48,472 nt of DNA from Leptospira wolffii serovar Khorat str. Khorat-H2 (GCF_000306115.2 NZ_AKWX02000014.1:25001-73472); one strand, 5' to 3'; positions 18,901-27,771 are shown, numbered from the stretch's first letter. Notes: generated from the letters alone by a model not told the origin. Made by a program: numbers and translations.

Positions 18901-19057
18901 TCGCGGTGGTTACGATCACCTGGACATTGGTGATATCGGGAACCGCGTCTATCGGAACTTCCCGGATGGTGAAGAAAGAGAATAGGAATAGAAAAACTAC
19001 GATTCCTACGGAGAGATAAGGATTACTTAGGCTGATATTCAAAAGTCTGGACAGCAT
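15944..19057 (-). CDS. czcA: CzcA/CusA-type heavy-metal RND efflux pump
   Basis: At 1037 aa this is full length for HME-RND pumps. It shows an N-terminal helix, a large periplasmic domain, six-helix bundle, second periplasmic domain and second bundle. Helix 4 contains [15 protein letters not shown] with Asp403, Asp409 and Glu416, the acidic pattern of the CzcA-like (Zn/Co/Ni/Cd) branches rather than the Cu/Ag CusA branch. The protein drives proton-coupled metal export through a tripartite complex. Its first 35 bp overlap the end of the TolC-family gene upstream, so the two are coupled. The periplasmic adaptor gene (CzcB) normally present is absent here. The metal specificity is an inference from helix 4. 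Confidence 0.93.
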   Translation of the reverse strand: MLSRLLNISLSNPYLSVGIVVFLFLFSFFTIREVPIDAVPDITNVQVIVTTATGSLDPEQVEKVVTFPLETELLGLPNLIDVRSVSKYGLSNISLIFKESTDIYQARSMVLERISSAKDKLPKGLSPKITPNTTGLGEIFFYSVEAKPGSALDKLPEKLKLLHLRTIQDYTVRPQLKALVPGIVEVDSNGGYEKEIHIDLNPSKMKRWGIPIDQLVQDLSTIGESFGGGFIEQNDKISIVRAYGIKKNLKELSSVTVRRTLTGASIRVEDIAEVNEHGSLRLGGASSEGKEIVLGTALMLRGENSYKVNEDLNQAISKLKLPEDVTVKILLERSFLIQSTIQTVLKNLAEGAILVILTLFLILLNLRASLIVAIIIPGSMLLAAIFMRIFGISANLMSLGAIDFGLLVDASIVITENVLSKFEKGTYRDKEAKKKAILESSLEVLKPVSFGILVIMLVYLPILTLDGIPGRMFRPMAETVLLALGFSMILAVFLLPPLLYFFLSPENVQSHKPKKESKIVQFYAARLPSLLEKPGKIVIWSALFFAVTLFVYSRMGTVFLPKLMEGDLMLVIVREGNTGIEESLREQKEVEKLLMQMPEIKSVFSRIGTSSVANDPMGPFNADTFIILNKESLTDLLSSGKWDDFLTRVRKKVSDKFPESELTLSQPLEARFNELLEGSRADISVRILGKDLNTLLRLQESLKGTLASIPGAAEVELDPIMALRNSSVIDIVPDPTKLKYYNISLPAFNSAVESSMSGFELGGYYEEEVRFPIKIWISEEFRNREKEIGEIDVGTSDGGMIPIKLLASIRKEDKVMTISRNRSRRFVAVSVNLRGRDLEGFYSEAKEKVSKLEIPEGYSLFWGGQIENLANAKSKLGLIIPSTLFMIFTVLYLGLKSVKQALLVFFCVPFALTGGIWFLFLRGMDLSVSAFVGCIALSGIAVLNGLVKLATIDRIRIEEKLSVREAVLQGAVSRIRPVIMTALVASLGFLPMAFGSGLGSEVQKPLATVVIGGIVSSTILTLILLPVFYYWLEKESR

Positions 19058-20315
19058 TATCGAAAATACCTACGATTTCTTTTTCGTTCGTTATATACAA
19101 AAGATTCAGGAGGCTTTCCACATGGGACATTTGCGCGTCCAGAATCGCGTGATGTGCTTCATGGAGTTGATTTTCCAACTCCAAATAGCTGATTAATTGG
19201 ATTCTTCCTTTTTTGAATTCCAAGTCCGCGAAGTTCAGGTCCTTGTCGATCCTGTCCAACTTCTTTAGGTCGTATAGTTGCAGATTCTTCTTTGCTTGCT
19301 CGTAATCCAGAAATGCCTGTCTAAAGGAAGTTCTAATTAGATTTTCTTGATGGGTTAATCTGTCTTGTTTTGCCTTAAGATTGGTTTCGGCGGAAGCGAC
19401 CTTGTTCTGGAATTGGTCCCAGACAGGAAGTCGGAACTTTATGCCGAAATCGTAGAATCGGTTGGCGACCCCTGACCGGTCTTCTCCGACCTGGCTCATG
19501 ACCGAATAGTCCGGATATTTTTCCAGATTCGCCAATCTGAGTTCCGTCCTGGCTCTTTCCAATTCTCCCTGAGCCGCCAATATGGAAGGATTGTGGATGA
19601 CCGCCTTTTTTTGCATGTCATCGAAGTCGAATTTTACTCCGTCCTCGAAAAAAGGAATTCTTAGAACGGGGACCGATTTCGCCATCAGATATAAGTTTAT
19701 GGATTCGTAATCCTTGGCGGCTCCCAATTCCAAGTCGTTGAAATGTTTTCTCAGTGCGAGGATTCTAGTCTCGATGATGAACAGATCCGTCTTGGCTTGA
19801 GGAGTAACGAACGGACGGGCCTTGATGTAACTTTCTATCAAAGAAAGCCTTCTCAATCGTTCCTTGACGTGATTCCGCTTATCGGCGGCTACGAGATACC
19901 TATACGCGAATTTGACCGAGTTTAAGCGTATGGAATTCGCGGCTTCAATGTTTTGGATTTCCTTGATCTTGGAATCGTTATCGACCAGCAATTGTCGGAG
20001 TTCCTTCCTTCCCGGGAAATATATCGGTTGCTCTATCTGCATGGCGTATTCCGAGCCGGATTCGCTGGCCGCGGTTCTTTGACCGTAATCCAAAGTGACG
20101 GAAGGGTTCTGGGTCTTGCCTTCCTGCTTTTTCCGGAAGAATAAGGACTCCAGATCCGAATGAAGTGCGGTGAGTAACGGGGAATTCTTCTCCGCTGTTT
20201 CGATGATTCCTCTTAGGTCCAGCTCGTTTCCGTTTTTTGCGGAGGTCGGCGACGTTTCGGAAGAAAATAGAATTAATAAAATTAGAATATAATGAATATT
20301 GCGTAGATGACGCAT
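19023..20315 (-). CDS. TolC-family outer-membrane efflux protein (CzcC-like)
   Basis: This 430-aa protein has a signal peptide ([19 protein letters not shown]), then two OEP-type repeats made of long helices (for example [20 protein letters not shown], and [16 protein letters not shown] in the second). It should trimerise into the outer-membrane and periplasmic channel of the efflux system. Its end overlaps the CzcA start by 35 bp. Upstream, after a 37-bp gap, lies a broken small lipoprotein frame on the same strand, and nothing encoding an adaptor. ATG 20315 is used. Confidence 0.88.
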   Translation of the reverse strand: MRHLRNIHYILILLILFSSETSPTSAKNGNELDLRGIIETAEKNSPLLTALHSDLESLFFRKKQEGKTQNPSVTLDYGQRTAASESGSEYAMQIEQPIYFPGRKELRQLLVDNDSKIKEIQNIEAANSIRLNSVKFAYRYLVAADKRNHVKERLRRLSLIESYIKARPFVTPQAKTDLFIIETRILALRKHFNDLELGAAKDYESINLYLMAKSVPVLRIPFFEDGVKFDFDDMQKKAVIHNPSILAAQGELERARTELRLANLEKYPDYSVMSQVGEDRSGVANRFYDFGIKFRLPVWDQFQNKVASAETNLKAKQDRLTHQENLIRTSFRQAFLDYEQAKKNLQLYDLKKLDRIDKDLNFADLEFKKGRIQLISYLELENQLHEAHHAILDAQMSHVESLLNLLYITNEKEIVGIFDNAVQTFEYQPK

Positions 20316-20352
20316 AAAAACCTCTCTATTCGTATGAATTGAACGAGAGATT

Positions 20353-20727
20353 TTAAATCAATAACCGTATGGATGATAACTCGGAGGAATTGCGGGACCC
20401 GGGAAACAACTCCTCGAATAAGGATACGCAAAGAGTCGAAGAAATTTCGAGTCTGGTACGGAACGAATAGGTCGAAATGAAATTTAGATCTGCCGTTTGT
20501 AGGAAGACCTTGAAAGCGGGAGAATCCACCTTTTCCAAGGAAATCGAACCGGAATCCCATTCGCATCCCGGACCTTACCCGTTACCTTCTTGGTGACAAG
20601 GGGAAGATTCGGATGACGTAGGAACTCCGACAGGATCTGCCTCGCAAGTCGGACCGCAGTTAAAAGAAAGCACAAGCGTTGAAAGCAGTGCCATGCTTAA
20701 AAGACTTTTAAACAAAGTCGACTTCAT
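20353..20727 (-). pseudogene. Small Cys-containing lipoprotein interrupted by one in-frame TAA
   Basis: Starting at ATG 20727, the frame encodes a lipoprotein signal (MKSTLFKSLLSMALLSTLVLSFNC, described by residues 1-24). It then has a Cys-rich stretch with GPTCEAD and SSPCHQ, and meets a TAA at 20575-20577 after 50 codons. The same frame continues open for 73 more codons (GPGCEWDSGSISLEKVD and onward) to a TAA at 20353-20355. The second half has a coherent composition and a further Cys next to Trp-Asp, so the two parts look like one 124-residue protein. It precedes the efflux genes on the same strand and recalls small metal-binding proteins that lead such operons. A one-base change (TAA to GAA or CAA) restores it. 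Readthrough, real inactivation or sequence error are all possible. Confidence 0.5.
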
Positions 20728-20794
20728 ACCCTAATCCTAAACCGGGAGGATTAAAGTAAAATGAAAAACTATAAAAGCGATTTGGGCGGCTCCC

Positions 20795-20895
20795 GCGATC
20801 CTTCGACAAGCTCAGGACCCGGGACCGGGCTTGCTTCGGGCTTCGGTCTCGTGCCGAGACTGCGTCGCACCCTCCGCATCCCTGCCGCATATTGA
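20795..20895. repeat. GC-rich dispersed-repeat-like element
   Basis: The tract contains CCTTCGACAAGCTCAGG (20800-20816), a word I recognise as recurring in intergenic repeats of many bacterial genomes. It also has a perfect hairpin GTCTCG-TGC-CGAGAC (20846-20860). It sits between the divergent efflux and TfoX-side regions and codes for nothing convincing: a 44-codon plus-strand frame from 20761 runs through it, but its translation is repeat-like. Confidence 0.45.
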
Positions 20896-20959
20896 TTCGC
20901 AATCTCTAGAGCGACGAGACGCCGTTTTGTGGGAACTCCTACAAAACGAAAAAATCATA

Positions 20960-21442
20960 TTAAGATTTGCGCTTCTTTCTCGCGGGAACTTTCCGTTTAC
21001 TAGTCTTCTTCTTGGGGGCCGACTTGGATTTCTTCCGTGCGGTTTTCTTTTTAGGCGTCGGTTTGGTCGAGCGAACGGATTTCTTGGGAGTCTTGCGAAC
21101 TTGAACCTTCTTCTTAGGAGCTGCCGCTTTTCTCGCTTCGGCCAAGGCCTTCTGGAACCAAAAGCGAAGATCTTCGTCGTCTTCCAGAACTTCTTCGGGG
21201 ACCTGCCAATAGGATACTCTCACCAATTTTCCGTCTTTTCCGGAATAGGTAAAGGGAGCCATACCCGCGGATTCATATTCCGCCTGATTGCTCGGACCGA
21301 CTCTGAAATACAGATTGTCTTTTATCACCATGGCGAAGATCTGGGGGCCGGAGTAGATTCCGAAACCTCCGAACATATTTTTGAACGTAAGAGGACCGCA
21401 AACCTTCATCCTGTCTTGGACATACTCTAGAAAAGAACTCAT
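20960..21442 (-). CDS. TfoX N-terminal-domain protein with lysine-rich tail
   Basis: The 160-aa protein consists of a TfoX-N domain (residues 1-104), recognisable by FKNMFGGFGIYSGPQIFAMV, LYFRVGPSNQ and the late SYWQVPEEVLEDDEDLRFWF. A 56-residue low-complexity tail follows, rich in Lys, Pro, Ser and Thr (about 21 Lys and 6 Arg) with repeated PKKK and ARKK units like histone H1 or AlgP tails. TfoX-N proteins are linked to competence regulation in proteobacteria, but the domain is widespread and the function here is unknown. The tail suggests nucleic-acid binding. ATG 21442. Confidence 0.85.
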   Translation of the reverse strand: MSSFLEYVQDRMKVCGPLTFKNMFGGFGIYSGPQIFAMVIKDNLYFRVGPSNQAEYESAGMAPFTYSGKDGKLVRVSYWQVPEEVLEDDEDLRFWFQKALAEARKAAAPKKKVQVRKTPKKSVRSTKPTPKKKTARKKSKSAPKKKTSKRKVPARKKRKS

Positions 21443-21654
21443 AGACGAAGGAGACTAATCTAAGAGCAAGAAATTGACAAGAAAAAACGGATCGTCTATA
21501 GAGCATCTGTTACAAAATTCGAATCATCGACCCCGTATTAAAATTCCGCGAAAAGGATTTATATTTATTTACAATCGGATATCGTCTTTCCGAATGAATG
21601 CAGACAGGAGTCTTCATTTCTCTAATGCAAAGACTCTAGTTTAGGAGATGATTT

Positions 21655-21798
21655 GTGTCCGTCGCGGAAACCTTAAAGGCAGAAGCCAGATTGGAAGTCG
21701 CTCGTAAAATGATCCAAAAAGGGATCGAATTAACCATCGTTTGGCGGGTCACCGGCCTGACAGAGGAAGAGCTGAAAGCCAACGGGATCATTAAATAA
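21655..21798 (+). CDS. Short helical protein (47 aa)
   Basis: A GTG start at 21655 has a well-placed AGGAG (21643-21647). The product is MSVAETLKAEARLEVARKMI followed by a helix ending in WRVTGLTEEELKANGIIK. The Thr-Gly-Leu-Thr-Glu-Glu-Glu-Leu motif after an Ala/Lys-rich helix resembles the tail of Rpn/PD-(D/E)XK transposase-like proteins, which also occurs as stand-alone small proteins. Good ribosome-binding site and codon use argue it is a real gene. Function unknown. Confidence 0.6.
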   Translation: MSVAETLKAEARLEVARKMIQKGIELTIVWRVTGLTEEELKANGIIK

Positions 21799-21883
21799 TC
21801 CCGAAGATTTCTCTTCTTCCGGTTTTTCAGGATTTTGTCCGACTTTCGTGTCCGCGAGGGGTCCCGGTACGGGTTTTATTCTT

Positions 21884-22501
21884 ATGAAATTCTTCCTAAA
21901 GCGAATTCTCTTTTATATCCCGCTTCTATTCTTTCTCCTTTCGGGATGTTCAAGAGATCCTTATATTCGTGAACTTCCGCCTCCTCCGATAGAATCTGAG
22001 GTCCAACTGGATTTCAAATTCGATAATTCCCTCAAACCGGAATACCGGGAAATGAGTGCGGACCTTTTCTGTGTAGGAAGAACGGAATTCGATCTTGAAA
22101 CTAATTGCGAGACCCAACCCATCTTAAGATATGTTCCCGTTTCTCCCCACGGTTCTCTTCTGTTGAAATTGAGCGAGGGTAGGTATCCGTTCGCTAAAGT
22201 CGTTCTGACGGCAAGAGGAGGCTCTAGGCCAGTGGCGGTGACCGTTTTCTTTTCCGACGATTATACGATGAAGTCCAAATCGAATTGTGAAGTGAAAGGG
22301 ATGCATCTGGAGGGGAGCCTAAGTCGTTTAAGATATAATTGTAAGGGATTAAGTTTTCGGGCCAAAGAAAAGCATACTTTGCGTTTACGAATCCTGGACG
22401 AATCCATCATGGACGGACTTCTTTTTTATACGATGCTTTTAAAGCTCCCTATGGGCTCGGAATTACAAGCCGCGGACGTATCCTATACGATCGCTAAATG
22501 A
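21884..22501 (+). CDS. Lipoprotein of unknown function
   Basis: From ATG 21884 the protein has 205 aa. It has a hydrophobic signal and lipobox LLSGC (Cys22), then a Pro-rich linker (RELPPPPIESE) and a beta-rich domain with several Cys (LFCVGRTEFDLETNCET, KSKSNCEVK, RYNCKG). The longer frame from GTG 21848 would put 12 residues before the signal and is unlikely. It is presumably anchored in the periplasm or outer membrane. No family recognised. It converges with the flavoprotein-ferredoxin gene, 9 bp apart. Confidence 0.7.
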   Translation: MKFFLKRILFYIPLLFFLLSGCSRDPYIRELPPPPIESEVQLDFKFDNSLKPEYREMSADLFCVGRTEFDLETNCETQPILRYVPVSPHGSLLLKLSEGRYPFAKVVLTARGGSRPVAVTVFFSDDYTMKSKSNCEVKGMHLEGSLSRLRYNCKGLSFRAKEKHTLRLRILDESIMDGLLFYTMLLKLPMGSELQAADVSYTIAK

Positions 22502-22510
22502 GCTACAAAA

Positions 22511-24790
22511 TCAGATCGTGGCCCTAAGCCTGTCCAAAACGGGTTTTCCCGCTTCGATTTTTCCGAAGGATAATACTTTTGTAGGACATCCTACAACGCA
22601 GGCAGAGCAACGAACGCATTGCACGCTGTCCATGGGCCTTCCCTTATTTGCATAATTCATTACGTCGATCCCTTGGTGGCAGACGCTAGTGCATATATTA
22701 CAGGAAATGCATCTCTTCTTATCGGAAAAGATCCGAAACTTGCTAAATCTGGCGTAGATATGCATAAGAGCGGAAAGAGGACAAAACATTCTGCACCAGA
22801 TCCTTCCGGAAAAGACGAAATAGGCCCCTACTCCTATGATTCCTCCGAGCCCCATATCCACAATCAAATCATAATATAATTTGATCGAGTCGGCTCCGTA
22901 TTCCAAAGGCCAGAAAAGGTGCCCAGAACTTCCGATCAATTTAGCCAATGTGAGAATTGCCGCTATGAGTAGGATCCATTGGCCGGAATGCTCCAACTTA
23001 TAGGCAAGCTTTCCGTGGGGCATTCTGGTCCGGAATTCGTCTCCCAAGGTCTCCGCAAGTCCGCCGCAGGAACAGATCCATCCGCAATAAGCTCCTTTCC
23101 CGTATTTGTAGACCAGGATAGGAATTAGAACGAAACTTATAAAGAATCCGTAAATCAGCCAGAAGGTGGTGATGCTTCCGTCGTATAGCACTCCCATATT
23201 CAAAGGCCAGGCAAGAATCAGGCCGTATGCCTTCCAATACGCTCCATCCGGAAAAACCTGAGTGAGCAGGAATCCGTTGTTCGGTCCCAAGAGTCCCCGG
23301 TCTCCTAAAAACGGCAGTATGATCTCGGGCAATAGGAATAGTGGAAAGATCTGGATGAGAATCAGGGTCCAGGTTTGGAGTTTGATATAGGGAGTAGGGC
23401 GGACCTTCATTCTTCTCAAGCCGAAGAATAGGATCGTAGACGAATACAGGACGGTATAGTGAAAGCTGGGGTATTTACCGAATAGGTACCATCCGAAGTA
23501 CTTCGCTCCGAAATATATTATGATAAAATAAACCGCTGCGGATATCAGATAGGAATTCCGTAATAGATTCCAATTGAGCGATATATGAAAATTTCGAGCG
23601 CGTAAAATGAGCCAACCGATGAGTGAGGCCGCGAATCCGACCCATCCGAATGCGGCCGCCCAGGCATACCATTCCGTTCCGTAAAACGAGGCTTTTCCGA
23701 AATATAAGGAAAAGGAAAAGAAGAAAAGGGCTAAGAATCCTAGGATTTCTCCGGAAGAAAAAACGCTTCGAATACGTATTCCCACTTTCCTCAAAAAGGA
23801 AATCGGAGGCTCCGAACCGATCAAGACCAGGGTGGAATCGACTTTTTCGGAGATTTCCTTTCCTTTTCGGGAAAGTATCACTTCTCCATTCCGGATTTTT
23901 AATGGATTGGATTCGGGAAGGAAACGTATCTTATTCTCCCGGACCGCCTCCTGGAATCGGATCCGATTCTCCTCTTTGGGGCGGGATAGTTCCCGGCTTC
24001 TGTAGGAAAGTAATACGGAGGAGGCGGTATCCGAGAGTGCGAGGGCGGCTTCGACTGCGCTATCGCCTCCCCCTACCACCAAAGTTTTACGTCCTTCGAA
24101 ATCCTTCGGATCTATCAGTCTATGAAAAACGTTTTCCGAATCCTCTCCCGGGATATTCAATCGTCGGCTATCGCCCGATTTACCGATTGCCACGATTACG
24201 AATTCGGACCTGAATTCTTTTCCGGACTCCGTGCGGACCAAAAATCGGGAGGACTCCCTTCTGTCGCGAAGAATGGAATCCGCTCTTTCTCCTTCGAAGA
24301 GATTTAATTTATGTTTTTTTAATTCTTTGGATAGATCCGAAAGTAATTCTTCCTTCGTTCCGTTTCGAATGATAAGAGGGGATGACGGTTGGAGTTCCTC
24401 GGGTTCGGCGAAGATTGGTTTTCCTTTGGGATAGCTCGTGACGGTATGGAAGCTACGATTTGCCTCCAGGACGATATATTTCAGTCCTTTCCGGGAGGCT
24501 TCTATTCCGGCCGAGATTCCGGCGGGTCCTCCTCCTATGATGACTAGGTCCAGGTCCTCCTCTTTTTTCTTTCCGACGCTAGGAGATAAGGAGGATGCGA
24601 TATTCTTTCCGCTCTCCACCGCGTATTTGAGCAAGGGAACTCCTGTCAGATCTCCCGCAACGAAAAGTCCCGGTACGGAACTTTGGAAATGCGAGTCCAG
24701 TTCCGGAAACACCTCTTTGTCTCCTTCCGGCGCGTCGTTTCTCAGCCAGGTAAAATAGCGGGAGAGAATGGATTGGTTCGACTTCTTCAT
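22511..24790 (-). CDS. FAD/NAD(P) oxidoreductase fused to membrane NosR-like polyferredoxin
   Basis: This 759-aa fusion has residues 25-70 looking like the C-terminal FAD-closing strand of a thioredoxin-reductase-like enzyme (SSVPGLFVAGDLTG). The N-terminal FAD Rossmann motif then follows at 82-95 (LVIIGGGPAGISAG), and an NAD(P) Rossmann near 240 (TLVVGGGDSAVEAA). About eight membrane segments (350-680) include YCGWICSCGG and WCRMFCP cysteine motifs of the NapH/NosR type. Two 4Fe-4S motifs end the protein (Cys694/697/700/704 and Cys725/728/731/735). It should pass electrons from NAD(P)H through FAD to iron-sulfur centres in or across the membrane. The acceptor is unknown and no partner gene is adjacent. 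Confidence 0.85.
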   Translation of the reverse strand: MKKSNQSILSRYFTWLRNDAPEGDKEVFPELDSHFQSSVPGLFVAGDLTGVPLLKYAVESGKNIASSLSPSVGKKKEEDLDLVIIGGGPAGISAGIEASRKGLKYIVLEANRSFHTVTSYPKGKPIFAEPEELQPSSPLIIRNGTKEELLSDLSKELKKHKLNLFEGERADSILRDRRESSRFLVRTESGKEFRSEFVIVAIGKSGDSRRLNIPGEDSENVFHRLIDPKDFEGRKTLVVGGGDSAVEAALALSDTASSVLLSYRSRELSRPKEENRIRFQEAVRENKIRFLPESNPLKIRNGEVILSRKGKEISEKVDSTLVLIGSEPPISFLRKVGIRIRSVFSSGEILGFLALFFFSFSLYFGKASFYGTEWYAWAAAFGWVGFAASLIGWLILRARNFHISLNWNLLRNSYLISAAVYFIIIYFGAKYFGWYLFGKYPSFHYTVLYSSTILFFGLRRMKVRPTPYIKLQTWTLILIQIFPLFLLPEIILPFLGDRGLLGPNNGFLLTQVFPDGAYWKAYGLILAWPLNMGVLYDGSITTFWLIYGFFISFVLIPILVYKYGKGAYCGWICSCGGLAETLGDEFRTRMPHGKLAYKLEHSGQWILLIAAILTLAKLIGSSGHLFWPLEYGADSIKLYYDLIVDMGLGGIIGVGAYFVFSGRIWCRMFCPLSALMHIYARFSKFRIFSDKKRCISCNICTSVCHQGIDVMNYANKGRPMDSVQCVRCSACVVGCPTKVLSFGKIEAGKPVLDRLRATI

Positions 24791-24854
24791 TCTTTTATAA
24801 AATGGGCTTGCCCGACTCGGGAAAAAGGCAAGAATCCGTTCCTAGGTTATCTTA

Positions 24855-26489
24855 TTGTTTCCGATTCGATCCTTTGTCGCCCGATTCCCGATTATATCCT
24901 TCGTTTGTTCCTTGGCAACGTTTCTAATTGCCTTAGGAAAAGTGGCGTCTTTCCCGGAATTAGCGAATCGATTCTATAATGCAGATTCCTTGTTCTTTCC
25001 GATTATCTACCAGGAACTTTTTCTAAGGCCGGGAGCAAACTTTTTAAACGGATGGAAGGACCTGGCTTGGACTCCCGCCTTTTATTTTTTCCCCGATTTG
25101 GTGCAATATTTTAGTCTTAGGACTATTTTCTTAGCCTTGGATTCCGGCGCTTGGGAATCGACCCATTTAGTTTACGCATTTCTGCAATGGACTCTTTTGA
25201 TCCTAGGCATAGTACGCCTGGCCCGTCCGGATTTTAAAGAGGTTCTTTCCGGGAGGGAGGCGTTTCTTGCACTTGCTTTCGGATATTTTTTCGGAGCGGC
25301 TTTGCTTTTCTTCGGAAAAACCGTCTTCGTATTCCTTCCCGGGTTTCATGGAGGGATTCTCGTCGGTCTTGTATGGACCTGGCTTCTCTATTTGGAATGG
25401 TTGAGAAAAAGGGGCCGGGTTCGTTTCCTTCTACTCTTCCTTGCCGTCTTTTTGTTCTCTTTGAGTGACCTTCTATTCTTACCTTATTTTCTGCTTCCTA
25501 TTCTCGTCTCCGATCTGAGTCGTTTTCGAAAATTCGGGAAAGAAGGGTATTCTACTCGGATTTTCCTTCGGTATGTTCCCGTATTATCGGGACTCTTTCT
25601 ATCATATATCGTTTCTATAATATTCTTCCGAAATCCTCTCGTCTTCTTTCCGGGAAACGCTCTTCCCTTGAAGGTAGAATGGAAAAGAATCGGTTCGAAT
25701 TGGAATATTTCCGAATTTGCGGGCTCATTCGCCTTTCTAGTCGGAGAGAATTCGATTTATCTGTTTATTATATTCTTGGCGTATTTATTCTTGAGATTCC
25801 GGAAAGAATGGATTTCGGATTCGGAAGGAAACCGTTTGCGATTCTTCTTTTTGGTTTTAGGGACTCTCGTCCCTCTGGCGTTTTTGATCTACGGAATTTT
25901 GTTCGGCCTATTGGGCAAGGGAGGATTTCAGACGATTGACCGTTATTTCGGTTGTATTCTTCTCTCTTCTTTAGGTCTTTCCTTCTTATCCATCTACTCT
26001 CTTAAGAATGAAAATCTCGCTTCTTGGTTATCCGGCATTCTGATTTTCGGGAATCTATTTCTAATTCTCCATACACGAGATAGGGATCTTCGTTTGATTC
26101 ATACTCCCAACAGGCAAGCCTGCTTGGAAAAATTAGCCGAAACTCATTCTTTACGAAGAGGTCTTGCGAGTTTTTGGTATGTGAGGCCGATGCGGATTTT
26201 TTCCAAATCGAAATGGGAGCCGGAAGATTATTTATACGATCTGACGCTGTTCTATTGGCAGAATAGACTGGAATGGTTCGAGAAGGAGGCTCCGTATTCC
26301 TTCGCGATTCTGGACGGGTTAGACGAGAAAATCGTGAGAGAAAAATTCGGAGAACCGAAATCCGTATTGGACTGCGAAGGAGCGCCTGTCTTTCTCATAG
26401 AAGATCCGAAAGGAGAGAAATCAAAGCGCTTTACGGAGGAGAATCGGACCAAGATCCGTCTCTGGAGGAAATCGGTCGGAAGAGATTAA
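24855..26489 (+). CDS. Large polytopic membrane protein
   Basis: The protein of about 544 aa has a run of at least ten hydrophobic segments over residues 1-400 and a soluble C-terminus (400-544) rich in Trp, Arg and Glu. A loop after the first helix (RFYNADSLFFPIIYQELFLR) and overall layout recall GT-C-like or dolichyl-mannosyltransferase-related membrane proteins, but no signature is clear. The start is uncertain: TTG 24855 is the best available and no ATG lies early. It is divergent from the flavoprotein-ferredoxin gene, with a 64-bp gap. Function unknown. Confidence 0.65.
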   Translation: MFPIRSFVARFPIISFVCSLATFLIALGKVASFPELANRFYNADSLFFPIIYQELFLRPGANFLNGWKDLAWTPAFYFFPDLVQYFSLRTIFLALDSGAWESTHLVYAFLQWTLLILGIVRLARPDFKEVLSGREAFLALAFGYFFGAALLFFGKTVFVFLPGFHGGILVGLVWTWLLYLEWLRKRGRVRFLLLFLAVFLFSLSDLLFLPYFLLPILVSDLSRFRKFGKEGYSTRIFLRYVPVLSGLFLSYIVSIIFFRNPLVFFPGNALPLKVEWKRIGSNWNISEFAGSFAFLVGENSIYLFIIFLAYLFLRFRKEWISDSEGNRLRFFFLVLGTLVPLAFLIYGILFGLLGKGGFQTIDRYFGCILLSSLGLSFLSIYSLKNENLASWLSGILIFGNLFLILHTRDRDLRLIHTPNRQACLEKLAETHSLRRGLASFWYVRPMRIFSKSKWEPEDYLYDLTLFYWQNRLEWFEKEAPYSFAILDGLDEKIVREKFGEPKSVLDCEGAPVFLIEDPKGEKSKRFTEENRTKIRLWRKSVGRD

Positions 26490-26514
26490 ATTTTTGGAAT
26501 AGTATCTATTCTTC

Positions 26515-27771
26515 CTATTTCGCGGGATCGATTCTTAAAATCTGTCCTTGCTGGAAATCCGCCAAATACACGGAGCCCCGAGCGTCCTTTCCGAAAGTGG
26601 AGACGAGTATAGGCCATCTTCCCAATGCGAATGCTTCCTTGACTTTGCTTCCGTCCTTAGGAATGTCGATGGCCCAGAGTCTTCCCGTCATAAAATCTCC
26701 GAAGACGTATTTTCCTTGTAGGTCGGGGATCCTATCGTTTGTGATAACGTATCCTCCCGTGATGGACATTCCATCTTCTCGGTCGTATTCGTAGACAGGC
26801 AGGGTGAGCCCTTTGGTATCGCAATCCGTTTTGGGTTCGAAGCAATGAGTGGCTTCCATCTTATTCCATCCGTAATTTTTTCCGGCTTCCACCACATTGA
26901 TCTCCTCGAAGGAATCCTGGCCCACATCCGCGACGATGAGTCTGCCGTAAGGGTCGAAGGAATATCTCCAAGGGTTACGAAAACCGTACGCAAAAGTCTC
27001 GGGAAGAATCTTAGGTTGTCCTAAGAAGGGATTGTCCTTGGGTACCGCGTATTCTTTTCCCGGATCTTTGGAGTTTACGTCGATTCTTAAGAAGGATCCG
27101 AGATAGGTGGAAGGATTCTGTCCGTTTGCCTTAGGATCTCCCATCCATCCTCCGTCTCCCCAACCAATATACAGCATCCCGTCCTTGCCGAAGGCCAGTT
27201 GTCCCGCATTATGATTTCCGTACGGTTGCTTGAGTTCGAATAGGATCCGTTCTCCGGAGAGTTTTGCCTTTTTAGGATCCTTGGGCAGATCCATTTTCCA
27301 TTCGGAGACTCGACTTGTTTCTCCATTCTTCTTGGCAACGTAATTCAGATAGATAAGCGGCTTTTCGGGAAAATCGGGATGTAGAACTGCGCCTAGAAGT
27401 CCTTGTTCGGAATCGGTGGAGATTCCATCTAGCTTTAATAATATACCGGAGCTACCGTCCTTGGGATCCAGCCATTTCAGAGCCCCTGTCTTTTCCGCCA
27501 CTAGGAAGATATCCGGCCCGGGAATGATGAGAAGATCCGTGGGTTGGTAGAAACCGGTTCCGATCGTGGTGAGAGAAATTTCTATCTTCTTTCTCTTCTC
27601 GTCCTTTTGGGTGAAGGAAGCTTTTAGTCCCGATTCTCTTCCTTCCGCCTTGTACTTGGCCATATCGTCCACCTGAGCCACGAGAAGATGGCGGATGGCA
27701 TCGCAATTGAATGAGGTAAAGGATAGAACCGATACGAAAGAAAAGCGTAGAAGGATACGGAAAGACTTCAT
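26515..27771 (-). CDS. PQQ-dependent sugar dehydrogenase-like (GSDH/YliI) lipoprotein
   Basis: The protein (418 aa from ATG 27771) has a signal with Cys in TSFNC (spirochaetal lipobox) and then the six-bladed propeller of soluble aldose dehydrogenases. Signatures are IGTGFYQPTDLLI, QGLLGAVLHPDF, GNHNAGQLAFGKDGMLYIG, WGDGG and FAYGFRNPWRYSFD. Homologues (for example YliI) oxidise aldoses with PQQ. Whether this organism makes PQQ cannot be seen here. The frame extends to a TTG at 27780, but the ATG is preferred. It converges with the preceding plus-strand membrane-protein gene. Confidence 0.88.
   Translation of the reverse strand: MKSFRILLRFSFVSVLSFTSFNCDAIRHLLVAQVDDMAKYKAEGRESGLKASFTQKDEKRKKIEISLTTIGTGFYQPTDLLIIPGPDIFLVAEKTGALKWLDPKDGSSGILLKLDGISTDSEQGLLGAVLHPDFPEKPLIYLNYVAKKNGETSRVSEWKMDLPKDPKKAKLSGERILFELKQPYGNHNAGQLAFGKDGMLYIGWGDGGWMGDPKANGQNPSTYLGSFLRIDVNSKDPGKEYAVPKDNPFLGQPKILPETFAYGFRNPWRYSFDPYGRLIVADVGQDSFEEINVVEAGKNYGWNKMEATHCFEPKTDCDTKGLTLPVYEYDREDGMSITGGYVITNDRIPDLQGKYVFGDFMTGRLWAIDIPKDGSKVKEAFALGRWPILVSTFGKDARGSVYLADFQQGQILRIDPAK

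Noticed and set aside
20761..20895. 44-codon plus-strand ORF with a GGGAGG ribosome-binding site
   Set aside because: The site looks good, but the product is encoded mostly by the dispersed repeat, so it is more likely a chance ORF.
20831..21430. 199-codon plus-strand ORF opposite the TfoX gene
   Set aside because: Starts inside the GC-rich repeat and reads the antisense of a lysine-rich tail, giving artificial Leu/Phe/Arg-rich sequence.
23623..24213. 196-codon plus-strand ORF opposite the flavoprotein
   Set aside because: Antisense shadow, Arg/Pro-rich, no family.
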